DNA of 46,548 nt from positions 300 through 46,847 of the forward strand of contig NZ_QRJZ01000019.1 of assembly GCF_003470665.1 (NCBI RefSeq). Reading direction: 5' to 3'. The notes beneath the pieces are model-generated. The model was not told the DNA's origin, did no database searches, and was given only the letters and a program-made list of their open reading frames with translations. Source of the stretch: Collinsella sp. AM17-1 (GTDB lineage: Bacteria; Actinomycetota; Coriobacteriia; Coriobacteriales; Coriobacteriaceae). A program made the translations under genes and the position numbers. Below are positions 8,222-16,620 of this stretch, piece after piece. How positions within the stretch are numbered: the first letter of the stretch is position 1; each line of letters opens with the position of its first letter.

Positions 8222-8456
8222 AATGTCTCCTTTCCGTGCGGCGTAAGCCTTGATCGTTACAACCAGTATCGCTTAAAGGCGCTGGCGTATGGGTCGGGGA
8301 GGGCGAAACGTAACCCAAAGGTCCCGAATTGTTTCCGTTGTTCCCCACGTCGCGATTTTCTATTCAACAGGTGTAGAACATTGCAGCCCTGTTCGTTATT
8401 GCCTACGTTTTAGGTTAGATTTTCCTAAAGACAATTGGCTTGAATTGGGGGTCCCT

Positions 8457-9128
8457 ATGAACGAAGCAGTTCCCGCAGCGCCGGTAAGCGCAGAATCGAT
8501 GGCAAAGCAGGGCTGCGAAAAGCTCGGTCTGGAAGCGTTTGATGCGCTGGTCCGTCGTGCCCGTACGTGCCGTCGCTTTGACGAGTCCATGCGCGTGCCG
8601 CGCGAGTTTTTGCTCGAGCTGGCGGAACTGGCGCACCTGGCTCCCTGCGGTGCCAATGCTCAGCGTCTGCGTTTTCATGTGGTAAGCGGTGCAGAGGACT
8701 GCGCGCGTGTATTTGACGAGCTTGCATGGGCCGGTGCGCTCAAGGATTGGCCGGGTCCTGCCGAGGGCGAGCGTCCGACCGGCTACATCGCGATTCTTGC
8801 CGAGCGCGCTGTTCCGGGTAAGCCCGCCGCGCCCATCACCGAGGTCGACACGGGCATTGCCGCGCAGACGATGATGCTCGCCGCTCGCAGCGCCACGCCC
8901 GAGGTGGCAGCCTGCATGTTCAAGGCCTTTACGCCCCACGCGATCGATGCTATGGGGCTCGATAACGACAAGTATGAGCTCAAGCTGATCATGGCTTTTG
9001 GCGTGCCGGCCGAGACGCAGATGATCGATGCGATCGATTCCAACCCCGACGGCTCAATTAATTACTGGCGTGACGATGCGCAGGTGCACCACGTACCCAA
9101 GCGCCCGCTCGCCGACGTGCTGGTGTAG
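8457..9128 (+). CDS. Nitroreductase family FMN protein
   Basis: 223 residues from the ATG at 8457, chosen because a GGGGG ribosome site precedes it and homology begins just after; the reading frame stays open further upstream. RRARTCRRFDES near residue 30 is the FMN-phosphate-binding start of nitroreductases, followed by LAPCGANAQRLRFHVV (NAQ-type flavin contact) and the C-terminal LIMAFGVPAE segment. It probably reduces nitro or quinone-like compounds, or uses flavin for another redox step; the substrate is unknown. It stands upstream of two histidine phosphatases, separated by a terminator-like repeat. Confidence 0.85.
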   Translation: MNEAVPAAPVSAESMAKQGCEKLGLEAFDALVRRARTCRRFDESMRVPREFLLELAELAHLAPCGANAQRLRFHVVSGAEDCARVFDELAWAGALKDWPGPAEGERPTGYIAILAERAVPGKPAAPITEVDTGIAAQTMMLAARSATPEVAACMFKAFTPHAIDAMGLDNDKYELKLIMAFGVPAETQMIDAIDSNPDGSINYWRDDAQVHHVPKRPLADVLV

Positions 9129-9158
9129 CTGAGCGTCACCGCGGCGTGATCAGACGGT

Positions 9159-9195
9159 AAACCACCACAAAGGTGCCTGTCCCCTTTGTGGTGGT
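9159..9195. repeat. Type-1 palindromic repeat, copy a
   Basis: ACCACCACAAAGG - TGCCTGTC - CCCTTTGTGGTGGT; stem of about 14 bp. It starts 31 bases after the nitroreductase stop and ends 15 bases before the next start. It would fold into a strong hairpin. One of seven copies in the window, forward orientation. Confidence 0.9.
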
Positions 9196-9210
9196 ACGAG
9201 GGGAGAGCGT

Positions 9211-9753
9211 GTGGCAGATCTGTATTTGGTGCGGCATGGGCAGACTGAGCTCAATGTGCAGAGCATTTTGCAGGGCTGGCACGATTCGCCGCTTACGGCG
9301 CGCGGGCGCGAGCAGGCGCTGACGGCGCGTACGGCGTTTGCGGCGCGTGGCGTGGCCTTTGATCATGTGTATTCCTCGCCGTTGGGCCGGGCGCGGCATA
9401 CGGCCGAGCTTATCGTTGGCGAGGGCCGTTCCATTGAGCTGGTCGATGACCTGCGTGAGTGGCATTTTGGCTCGCTGGAGGGCACATCAAATCGCGAGAT
9501 GCCGCCGCAGCCCTGGGGCGATTATCCGGTGGCCTTTGGCGGCGAGTCGGAAGTGCAGCTTCAGTCGCGCATGGTCGCGGCGCTGTCCCGTATTATGGCC
9601 CGGCCGCAGCACGACTGCGTGCTGGCGGTTTCCCACGGCTCAGCCTGCCAGGAGTTTCTTGAGTATGTGACTGGCGGGGGAGAGCTACCCGACAACGGTG
9701 CCGTGCTTCATTTTGGCTATTGCGACGGGGCGTTTTCGCTCTTGGGTTGGTAA
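9211..9753 (+). CDS. Histidine phosphatase family protein (first of tandem pair)
   Basis: 180 residues from a GTG start (GGGGAGAG ribosome site). LVRHGQTE at 5-12 has the catalytic RHG, the second region has YSSPLGRARHTAE, and LAVSHGSA near 145 holds the second catalytic His. This is the phosphoglycerate mutase-like/CobC superfamily; the acidic DDLREWHFGSLEG resembles GpmB/CobC-type phosphatases rather than true mutases. The substrate is unknown. The next gene begins 17 bases later and encodes a paralogue with the same motif order, indicating a tandem duplication. Confidence 0.88.
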   Translation: MADLYLVRHGQTELNVQSILQGWHDSPLTARGREQALTARTAFAARGVAFDHVYSSPLGRARHTAELIVGEGRSIELVDDLREWHFGSLEGTSNREMPPQPWGDYPVAFGGESEVQLQSRMVAALSRIMARPQHDCVLAVSHGSACQEFLEYVTGGGELPDNGAVLHFGYCDGAFSLLGW

Positions 9754-9770
9754 CGAACGAAAGGACCCCT

Positions 9771-10406
9771 ATGAATAAAGATCTGTATCTGGTCCGTCAT
9801 GGACAGACGATATTCAACCTTAAGCGTATCATTCAGGGGTGGAGTGACTCGCCGCTTACGCAGTTGGGTTGCGACCAGGCGGCGCGCGCCGGCATGTTTT
9901 TACGTGCGCGCGGCATTGAGCCCGATCATGCCTACACCTCCACGCTTCATCGCACCGAGCAGACTATCGCCAACTTGTGGCCGGGCTTGGCGTACGAGCG
10001 CCTGGACGGCCTGCGTGAGTGGTTCTTTGGCGACTTTGAGGCCGAGCGCGTGATGCTTATGCCCGAGCGCCCGTGGCGCGATTTCTATCGTCAATTTGGC
10101 GGCGAGGGCCAGATCCAGGTGCGCGAGCGCATGGTGGCGACGCTGACCGAACTCATGCAGCGTCCGGACCATACGTGTGTGCTCGCGGTAAGCCATGGCT
10201 CGGCTATCAAGGAGTTTATGGATCACGTGAAGGGTGCGGCGGCCGACGAGCGCGATCGCGTGCCGGGCAACTGCTCGGTGCTGCACTTTGCGTTTGACGA
10301 CGAATCCGACACGTTTGAGTTGGTCGAAGTCTTTACGCAGGAGGATTACGCGCGCGAGCTGGGGCTTGAACCGCTTGTAGCGGCAGTAGGCCCGCAGCGC
10401 GGGTAG
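9771..10406 (+). CDS. Histidine phosphatase family protein (second of tandem pair)
   Basis: 211 residues from the ATG at 9771, preceded by GAAAGGA. LVRHGQTIFN (catalytic RHG), TSTLHRTEQT, LREWFFGDFE and LAVSHGSAIKEF follow the same order as the upstream gene, with similarity along the whole length. It adds a longer C-terminal tail (about 30 residues). The pair forms a two-gene operon closed by a strong terminator. The shared substrate class is unknown; the divergence of the paralogues suggests different substrates. Confidence 0.88.
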   Translation: MNKDLYLVRHGQTIFNLKRIIQGWSDSPLTQLGCDQAARAGMFLRARGIEPDHAYTSTLHRTEQTIANLWPGLAYERLDGLREWFFGDFEAERVMLMPERPWRDFYRQFGGEGQIQVRERMVATLTELMQRPDHTCVLAVSHGSAIKEFMDHVKGAAADERDRVPGNCSVLHFAFDDESDTFELVEVFTQEDYARELGLEPLVAAVGPQRG

Positions 10407-10451
10407 CGCTGGCGTTGCGGCGCGGTTTGCCGGCGAAATTGTTTGATGCGA

Positions 10452-10494
10452 AAGGGGCGGGGATGCATGCACGGGCATTGCATCCCCGCCCCTT
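10452..10494 (+). terminator. Rho-independent terminator after the phosphatase pair
   Basis: A 16-bp perfect stem (AAGGGGCGGGGATGCA at 10452-10467 with its complement at 10479-10494) and an 11-base loop, followed by TTGTTTGTTT-like sequence. It lies between the phosphatase operon and the convergent DUF1015-like gene, so it could serve both. Confidence 0.9.
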
Positions 10495-10537
10495 GTTTGT
10501 TTGGATGCTGGGTTTTCCAGCTTCGCGTTTGAGTCCG

Positions 10538-11218
10538 CTAGAACCGTGAGATCTGGTGAGTGAGCAGACCCGTCGGAACCTGCGGCGCGCCGCCGCTGAC
10601 CTGCGCGGCGGGGAAGAGCGCAGCTACGGCAAAGTTGAACGGCTCTTTGCCGGTGTACGTTCCGGCGGCACGGGCCTCATCGGCCAGAATCTGCGATGCC
10701 CCAGCCAGTGCGGCGGCATAGGCGGAGTCACCGGCGAACACGGGGTCGGGTGCCTGATCGAGCATGGCACGGATGGCAGCAACGGCGTCCTCGCGCTTGA
10801 CCTCCCACACACGGTGCGTAATGCCGGCGGGGTCGGTGACGGCATAGAGCGACGCGCCTTCTTTGGCGGCGCCGAGGATGATATCCATGACGGGCGAGGC
10901 TTCGTAGGCGAGCGTTACAGGGCGAGGCTGCACCTTAAGCTCGGCGATTGCGCGGGCGGCTGCGGCCGCATCTGCGGAGGACGCGTTGTCGTCCGTCAGT
11001 ACACCAACCGGGCAAATTGCCACAACGCCCGTCACGCGTCCCAGCTCTCCCGAACACTCGTACACGTAATACGCCGCGCCTGGATCCTTGAGCATTAGGC
11101 CGTCAGCAATGGCGCCGCGCAGGGCGTCGTTGCCGCTCAGGATACCGCCCATCGCAGGCAGCGCCTCGAGCACGCGGTCCTGAGCTGGGCGGATGCAGGG
11201 AAACGGAAGTGCTTTCAT
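10538..11218 (-). CDS. Shortened, degenerate DUF1015 family protein
   Basis: 226 residues, about half the usual ~410 of DUF1015 (PF06245). Family landmarks are visible: an N-terminal FPCIRPAQD, the block DPGAAYYVYECSGELGRVTG, then AGITHRVWEV, and near the end YTGKEPFNFAVAALFP. The strongly conserved KHExT-R and DGHHR motifs of the family are absent: the site of DGHHR reads FAGDSAYAAAL and the C-terminal third is missing. DUF1015 genes are often beside serA/serC, and here serA and serC lie 3-5 kb away with other genes between. It is probably a divergent paralogue with an altered or lost function. The start follows a weak AGGACCG site. Confidence 0.65.
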   Translation of the reverse strand: MKALPFPCIRPAQDRVLEALPAMGGILSGNDALRGAIADGLMLKDPGAAYYVYECSGELGRVTGVVAICPVGVLTDDNASSADAAAAARAIAELKVQPRPVTLAYEASPVMDIILGAAKEGASLYAVTDPAGITHRVWEVKREDAVAAIRAMLDQAPDPVFAGDSAYAAALAGASQILADEARAAGTYTGKEPFNFAVAALFPAAQVSGGAPQVPTGLLTHQISRF

Positions 11219-11257
11219 GGGCGGTCCTAACGCGCGAGTCGGTTTGTTCGCGGCTTA

Positions 11258-12478
11258 TTATGCCCCAACTTGGCCGCTTGCGTCCCAGAGCGTGTGATCG
11301 GCAAGCGCGATGAGCACGTTTTGGCAGCGAACGATATCGGCATGGGGCACATACTCGTTGGGCTTGTGCGCGAGCGCCAACGAGCCGGGGCCGTAGCTCA
11401 TACAATTGCGGTTGCCTGTCTTGCCGGCAATGACGGCAGTGTCGGTGTAGCCGGTAAAGAAGCCGACGGTCGTGTCTGTGCCCGTCACGTCATCGGCGGC
11501 ACGCTTGAGTGCAGCCAGAAGGGGAGAGCTTGGATCGCGCTCGATGGCGGGGCGGTCGCCTGTCACGGTATAGCTTCCATGGCAGCCGGGGACCGCGGCT
11601 TCGGCGCCGGCGATGGCCTGCTCTACCATGCGCGTCGCGGCGGCCGTATCAGTCGGCGGGGCCAGGCGCATATCGACCCAGACCTTGGCATGGTCGGGCA
11701 CGACATAGGGGCGGTAGCCGCCCTCGATCTGTCCAAACGTGATGGTCGATGGCCCCAGCTCATCGTGTACGGGCAGCGCCATGAACGCGCGGCGCAACGC
11801 GCAGACGACCTCTGCCATGGCGGCGACGGCGTCGGCGCCCTTCCAAGGCTGGCTCGCGTGCGCCGTGACGCCTGCCATCTCAATCTCGAACCATGTGCGC
11901 CCCTTGTGCGCCACCTGGATCTGTCCGTCGGTGGGCTCGGTGTCCAGCACCCATTCGCGCGAACCGACCCAGCCGGCATCAATGGCCGCCTCGGAGCCAC
12001 GCATAAAGTCTTCCTCGTCGACCGAGCAGATGAGCGAAAAGCCACGTCGGGGCAGCTCACCGCTTGCCGTCATGCGCTCGAGCGTATGGAACAGTGCGGA
12101 AATGGCGCAGGCCAGGCCACCCTTCATATCGCAGGCACCGCGGCCATAGAGTTTATCGTCACGCACGATTGCTCCGAGCGGCGGAATGCCTGTATCCCAG
12201 CCGTCGCCCAAGGTGACGGTATCCATGTGGCAGATATAGACCAGCCGCGGCTCGTCGCTCACGCCCGGTATGGTAATCATAAGGTTGCGGCGTCCGGGGA
12301 GCACCTCGAGTTCCTCAACCTGCACGGCATGGAGCACCGGATGACTCAACCGCTCCAGCTGAGCCTCAACCAGCGCTTTGATATACCGCTCAATTTCATC
12401 CTCATACGCGCCCGGGTCTGAGCTGTCGATCCGCACGAGCTCCTGCGCAAGCCGCCAGGCAAAGTCCTCATCAACCAT
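11258..12478 (-). CDS. M20-family metallopeptidase (ArgE/DapE/ACY1-like)
   Basis: 406 residues from the ATG at 12478, chosen for the GTGAGG site six bases upstream; a longer frame begins at 12508. The zinc ligands and base are in place: H84 in ICHMDTV, D117 in RGACDMKGG, E155-E156 in DEEDF, the acidic residue in LDTEPTDG, and the C-terminal His in LAHKPNEYVP. The dimerisation lid domain is between. It cleaves an acyl or peptidyl bond from an amino acid-type substrate (N-acyl-amino acid, succinyl-diaminopimelate or dipeptide); the exact substrate cannot be read. It overlaps the region upstream of the divergent orphan gene. Confidence 0.88.
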   Translation of the reverse strand: MVDEDFAWRLAQELVRIDSSDPGAYEDEIERYIKALVEAQLERLSHPVLHAVQVEELEVLPGRRNLMITIPGVSDEPRLVYICHMDTVTLGDGWDTGIPPLGAIVRDDKLYGRGACDMKGGLACAISALFHTLERMTASGELPRRGFSLICSVDEEDFMRGSEAAIDAGWVGSREWVLDTEPTDGQIQVAHKGRTWFEIEMAGVTAHASQPWKGADAVAAMAEVVCALRRAFMALPVHDELGPSTITFGQIEGGYRPYVVPDHAKVWVDMRLAPPTDTAAATRMVEQAIAGAEAAVPGCHGSYTVTGDRPAIERDPSSPLLAALKRAADDVTGTDTTVGFFTGYTDTAVIAGKTGNRNCMSYGPGSLALAHKPNEYVPHADIVRCQNVLIALADHTLWDASGQVGA

Positions 12479-12632
12479 ATGCAACCTCACAATCAGTCTG
12501 CTTTCCAAACCGATTGTAAGCCTCTTGAGAGATCCGCGGCGTGCGCGCAGCGGTATTTACCGTTCGCAGGCCGAGCCAGCGCGTTTGCCGTCCAGGCGGG
12601 TTTACAAACGACGCGGTGGGTACGTACCCTTC

Positions 12633-13682
12633 ATGGACGACATGCTGTGCGACATATCTGCCTTTCGGTATCACCGGATACCCCCACAGGTCTTGGCAAT
12701 AATGCCGGACCTGCCCGATTCTGCGGACGATCCGCGCAGGGAGCACCTATGTGAGCATCCGCTCGTCAAGCATTTCCTGGGCACCCCGTTACACGTGTTG
12801 GCGCGGGGCGTCTGCGGGCGCAAGGGCGATCGCATTGTCAGGCATGTTTGGAACGGGGAGAGGCCGTTTGATTCCGTGCGGCAGACGGAGTTTGGCCTCG
12901 ATGTCGCGTCCCCGCTCTTTACCCTGCTGACCCTGGCTTCCTCGGTCTCAAACGAGCGTCTAATCATGTGCATGTATGAGATGTGCGGCACCTTTGCCGT
13001 GTGCAAGATTGCGCCTCAGGTAAAGTCGGCACTTGAGCAGGCATATGGGAGCCGATGGAGTGACGCACGGTCGGGCTGGGAAAACGTAAAGGATGTCTCG
13101 GGGAATCCAACGGACTTGTGGAAACGACCTCCCTTGATCGAGCTCTCTGAGCTTACAGAGTTCGTCGATAAGGTCCGGGGGCTCCGCGGCGCTAAATCGT
13201 TCATACGAGCCGCGAAATGCATTACGGGGGTGGCAGCATCGCCGCTCGAGGTCCAGGCTTCGATGCTGTTTGGCCTTACGAGGTTGCGCGGCGGCGAAGG
13301 GCTGCGCCTTACCAATAACGTTGAGATTCGTATGACGCGCAGCGCCCGCCTGATTTCGGGGCTTGATAGGCGCTATGCCGATATCCTGCTGGCAAATAAG
13401 GACGGCAGCAGAGAGTGTCTGGTTGAATGCCAAGGTAAAGCCATTCACGGATCCATAGAATCCAAGATTTCGGACTCCGATCGAACGACGGCGCTGCAAG
13501 CGATGGGATATCCCGTCATTCTGATGACCTATGGTCAGCTGGCCGACTCCGATGCCTTCCGCGTGGTGATGGAGCTCATCATGGCCTATCTCGATGTGCC
13601 GCTGAAAGACAAGACGCCGCGACAGCAGGAGCTCGAACGGCGGCTTCGTGAGGAGATTTTTATCGATTGGGCAGGAATGTAG
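12633..13682 (+). CDS. Second orphan with DUF559/Vsr-like PD-(D/E)XK region
   Basis: 349 residues from the ATG at 12633; the open frame extends to 12378 but overlaps the divergent peptidase gene antisense. Landmarks parallel the protein at 3261-4451: EMCGTF (116-121), SPLE (E206), RRYADILLA (D250), LVECQGK (E265, K269), H272, and SDSDRTTALQAMGY (R284). E-x-x-x-K at 265-269 and D250 fit a DUF559/Vsr-like endonuclease active site. The N-terminus DISAFRYHRIPPQV looks like the start of the Coriobacteriia family I recall. No clear ribosome site is seen. The role is unknown; it could be defence-related or mobile, but no methylase, toxin or transposase lies nearby. Confidence 0.62.
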   Translation: MDDMLCDISAFRYHRIPPQVLAIMPDLPDSADDPRREHLCEHPLVKHFLGTPLHVLARGVCGRKGDRIVRHVWNGERPFDSVRQTEFGLDVASPLFTLLTLASSVSNERLIMCMYEMCGTFAVCKIAPQVKSALEQAYGSRWSDARSGWENVKDVSGNPTDLWKRPPLIELSELTEFVDKVRGLRGAKSFIRAAKCITGVAASPLEVQASMLFGLTRLRGGEGLRLTNNVEIRMTRSARLISGLDRRYADILLANKDGSRECLVECQGKAIHGSIESKISDSDRTTALQAMGYPVILMTYGQLADSDAFRVVMELIMAYLDVPLKDKTPRQQELERRLREEIFIDWAGM

Positions 13683-13961
13683 CCGCGCGGGTGGAAAACG
13701 GTCGCGCGGACTAGAGTTTTGGTCGCAAAAAAGGCTTCGATTTTGCCTTGGAGGGGCCTTAAAAATGCTATCTAGAATAAGTTGTTTCGGAAAATCGACA
13801 GTCAACTTACATTCGGCACATAGAGATCGATTTTTACCTACTAAAGTCCCTGATAAAGCTGTTTATCAAAGCGGGTGTGCTTAGCGACTGGAGCCTCACT
13901 ATCGATTATCTGAAAAAACTTGTTCTGGGTATCATTTTAAAGTCGTCCGGAGCAACAAAAT
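13683..13961. other. AT-rich gap after the second orphan
   Basis: About 280 bases with clearly lower GC than the flanking genes, between the convergent orphan and serA. Only short ORFs without start sites. No RNA gene recognised. The lower GC matches that of the gap near the first orphan gene (4452-4800). Confidence 0.45.
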
Positions 13962-13992
13962 CGCCCCCCCGTTTCGTGAAAACGGGGGGGCG
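13962..13992 (-). terminator. Terminator of the serC-serA operon
   Basis: CGCCCCCCCGTTT / AAACGGGGGGGCG, a 13-bp stem with a 5-base loop, followed on the minus strand by ATTTTGTTG. It begins 41 bases after the serA stop codon. The stem has the same core as the hairpin at 38-84. Confidence 0.85.
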
Positions 13993-14032
13993 AATGGGCT
14001 TCGTGGTCTGTCTGGCAGGCTTGGCACCGGCG

Positions 14033-15196
14033 CTATTTAATCACGCGCACGCGATACATCGACGGAATCTGCTTGAGCGCCTCGATCGTGCTGCCGTTCA
14101 GGTGCTCATCGGTGTCGAACATGGTGTAGGCGTTCTCGCCAGCGGACTCGTTGGTCATGCGCTGCACATTGGCGTTGTCCTTGGCGAGAATGGCCGTGAT
14201 CTGGCCGATCATGTTGGGCACGTTGGCATGCAGGCAGGCAATACGGCTTGCGGCGCGCGCCTTGCCCATGCTGCAGGCGGGGTAGTTGACGCTGTGCGCG
14301 ATGTTGCCGTTTTCCAGGTAATCCTTGAGCTCGCTGATGGCCATGTCGGCGCAGTTGGCCTCGGCCTCGCCGGTGCCGGCGCCCGAATGCGTGGTGATAA
14401 ACGTATTGGGCATCTTGACGGTCTTGGGCGTGGCAAAGTCGCAGCTAAACCAGCTGAGCTTGCCCTCGCGCAGGGCGGCGTCGACGGCGTCCTCGTCAAT
14501 GATGGTCTCGCGCGCGTAGTTGATGAGCACGGCGTCGGGCGCTAGCAGGTTAATCTGCTCGGTGCTGATCATACCGATGGTGTCGGCCTTGCTGGGCACG
14601 TGCACGGTGAGGTAGTCGCAGCCGCGGCACAGATCCTCGAGCGTGCCCACGCGCTGCACCTCGCGGCTCAGCACCCACGCGTGCTCGACGGAAATGAACG
14701 GGTCGTAGCCGTAGACGTCCATGCCCAGATCGACACAGGCGTTGGCGACCTTGGAGCCCACGTTGCCCAGGCCGATGACGCCAATGCGCTTGCCCTTGAG
14801 CTCGCGACCCACAAAGGCCTTCTTGGCCTTCTCGGCGTCGACTTGGATATCGGGGTCGTCGGCGTTGTCGCGCACCCAGTTCATCGACTGCACGACGCCG
14901 CGGCTCGAAAGCACCAGCATGCCCAGGACGAGCTCCTTGACGGCGTTGCTGTTGGCACCGGGGGAGTTAAAGACGACGACGCCCTTCTTGGCGTACTCCT
15001 CGACGGGGATGTTGTTGACGCCGGCGCCGCAGCGGGCGATGGCGCGGATGCCCTCGGGCAGCTCGTAGCCGTGCAGGTCGGTGGAGCGCATCAGGATAGC
15101 GTCGGCCTCCTCGGCGGTGCCCACAAACTCGTAGCCCTCGCCAAACTCGACTTTGCCGTCTTTAGTGATGTCGTCGATGGTCTTAATCTTACGCAT
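14033..15196 (-). CDS. serA: D-3-phosphoglycerate dehydrogenase
   Basis: 387 residues, the short SerA type with a C-terminal ACT domain. It oxidises 3-phosphoglycerate to 3-phosphohydroxypyruvate with NAD+, the first step of serine synthesis. GVIGLGNVGSKVA is the Rossmann nucleotide motif, followed by YGYDPF. The catalytic Arg lies in NYARET, the Glu follows in the substrate domain, and the His is in TTHSGAGTGEAE. The last ~70 residues (from about VPNMIGQITAIL) are the ACT domain, which suggests serine feedback. The ATG is preceded by AAGGAG. It follows serC by 72 bases in the same direction, so the two are an operon. Confidence 0.95.
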   Translation of the reverse strand: MRKIKTIDDITKDGKVEFGEGYEFVGTAEEADAILMRSTDLHGYELPEGIRAIARCGAGVNNIPVEEYAKKGVVVFNSPGANSNAVKELVLGMLVLSSRGVVQSMNWVRDNADDPDIQVDAEKAKKAFVGRELKGKRIGVIGLGNVGSKVANACVDLGMDVYGYDPFISVEHAWVLSREVQRVGTLEDLCRGCDYLTVHVPSKADTIGMISTEQINLLAPDAVLINYARETIIDEDAVDAALREGKLSWFSCDFATPKTVKMPNTFITTHSGAGTGEAEANCADMAISELKDYLENGNIAHSVNYPACSMGKARAASRIACLHANVPNMIGQITAILAKDNANVQRMTNESAGENAYTMFDTDEHLNGSTIEALKQIPSMYRVRVIK

Positions 15197-15268
15197 GGAA
15201 AAACTCCTTAGCAGGTTTTGATCTAAGCAGGGTGGTTTGAAGTGGCTGGTCGGCCCGCGGGTTGCGGG

Positions 15269-16393
<1,125 letters not shown>

Positions 16394-16527
16394 CTTCTAG
16401 TTCCCCTCGTAGTCGTTTGAACGTTCGGGATACTTTAGCACAGTGGAGCGTCAGGCGCGACCGAATCACAGCAAAACCCGAGTGCGCCGCTATGATTTAC
16501 AGGATGGTTATATGGGGGAGGGGTGCT

Positions 16528-16604
16528 TTACTCCTCGGGCAAATCCAAATCTGCGAGCGAAGGCATGAGGTTCTCTAGGCGCTTGATTTCTTCGTCGCAA
16601 ATTA
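16528..16604 (-). pseudogene. Possible 3' remnant of a lost gene
   Basis: In the gap between the antiporter and serC, one minus-strand frame reads EEIKRLENLMPSLADLDLP-EE-stop after an in-frame stop. It has the look of a protein C-terminus (amphipathic helix and acidic tail) with gene-like codon use, but no start with a ribosome site. It could be a remnant of a deletion or a chance ORF. Confidence 0.25.
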
Positions 16605-16620
16605 GCTACCCCCCTGGCCG

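Noticed and set aside
12378..12632. Longer N-terminus for the second orphan protein
   Set aside because: It would overlap the start of the divergent M20 gene antisense, and the translated segment (Ser/Arg-rich) has antisense character.
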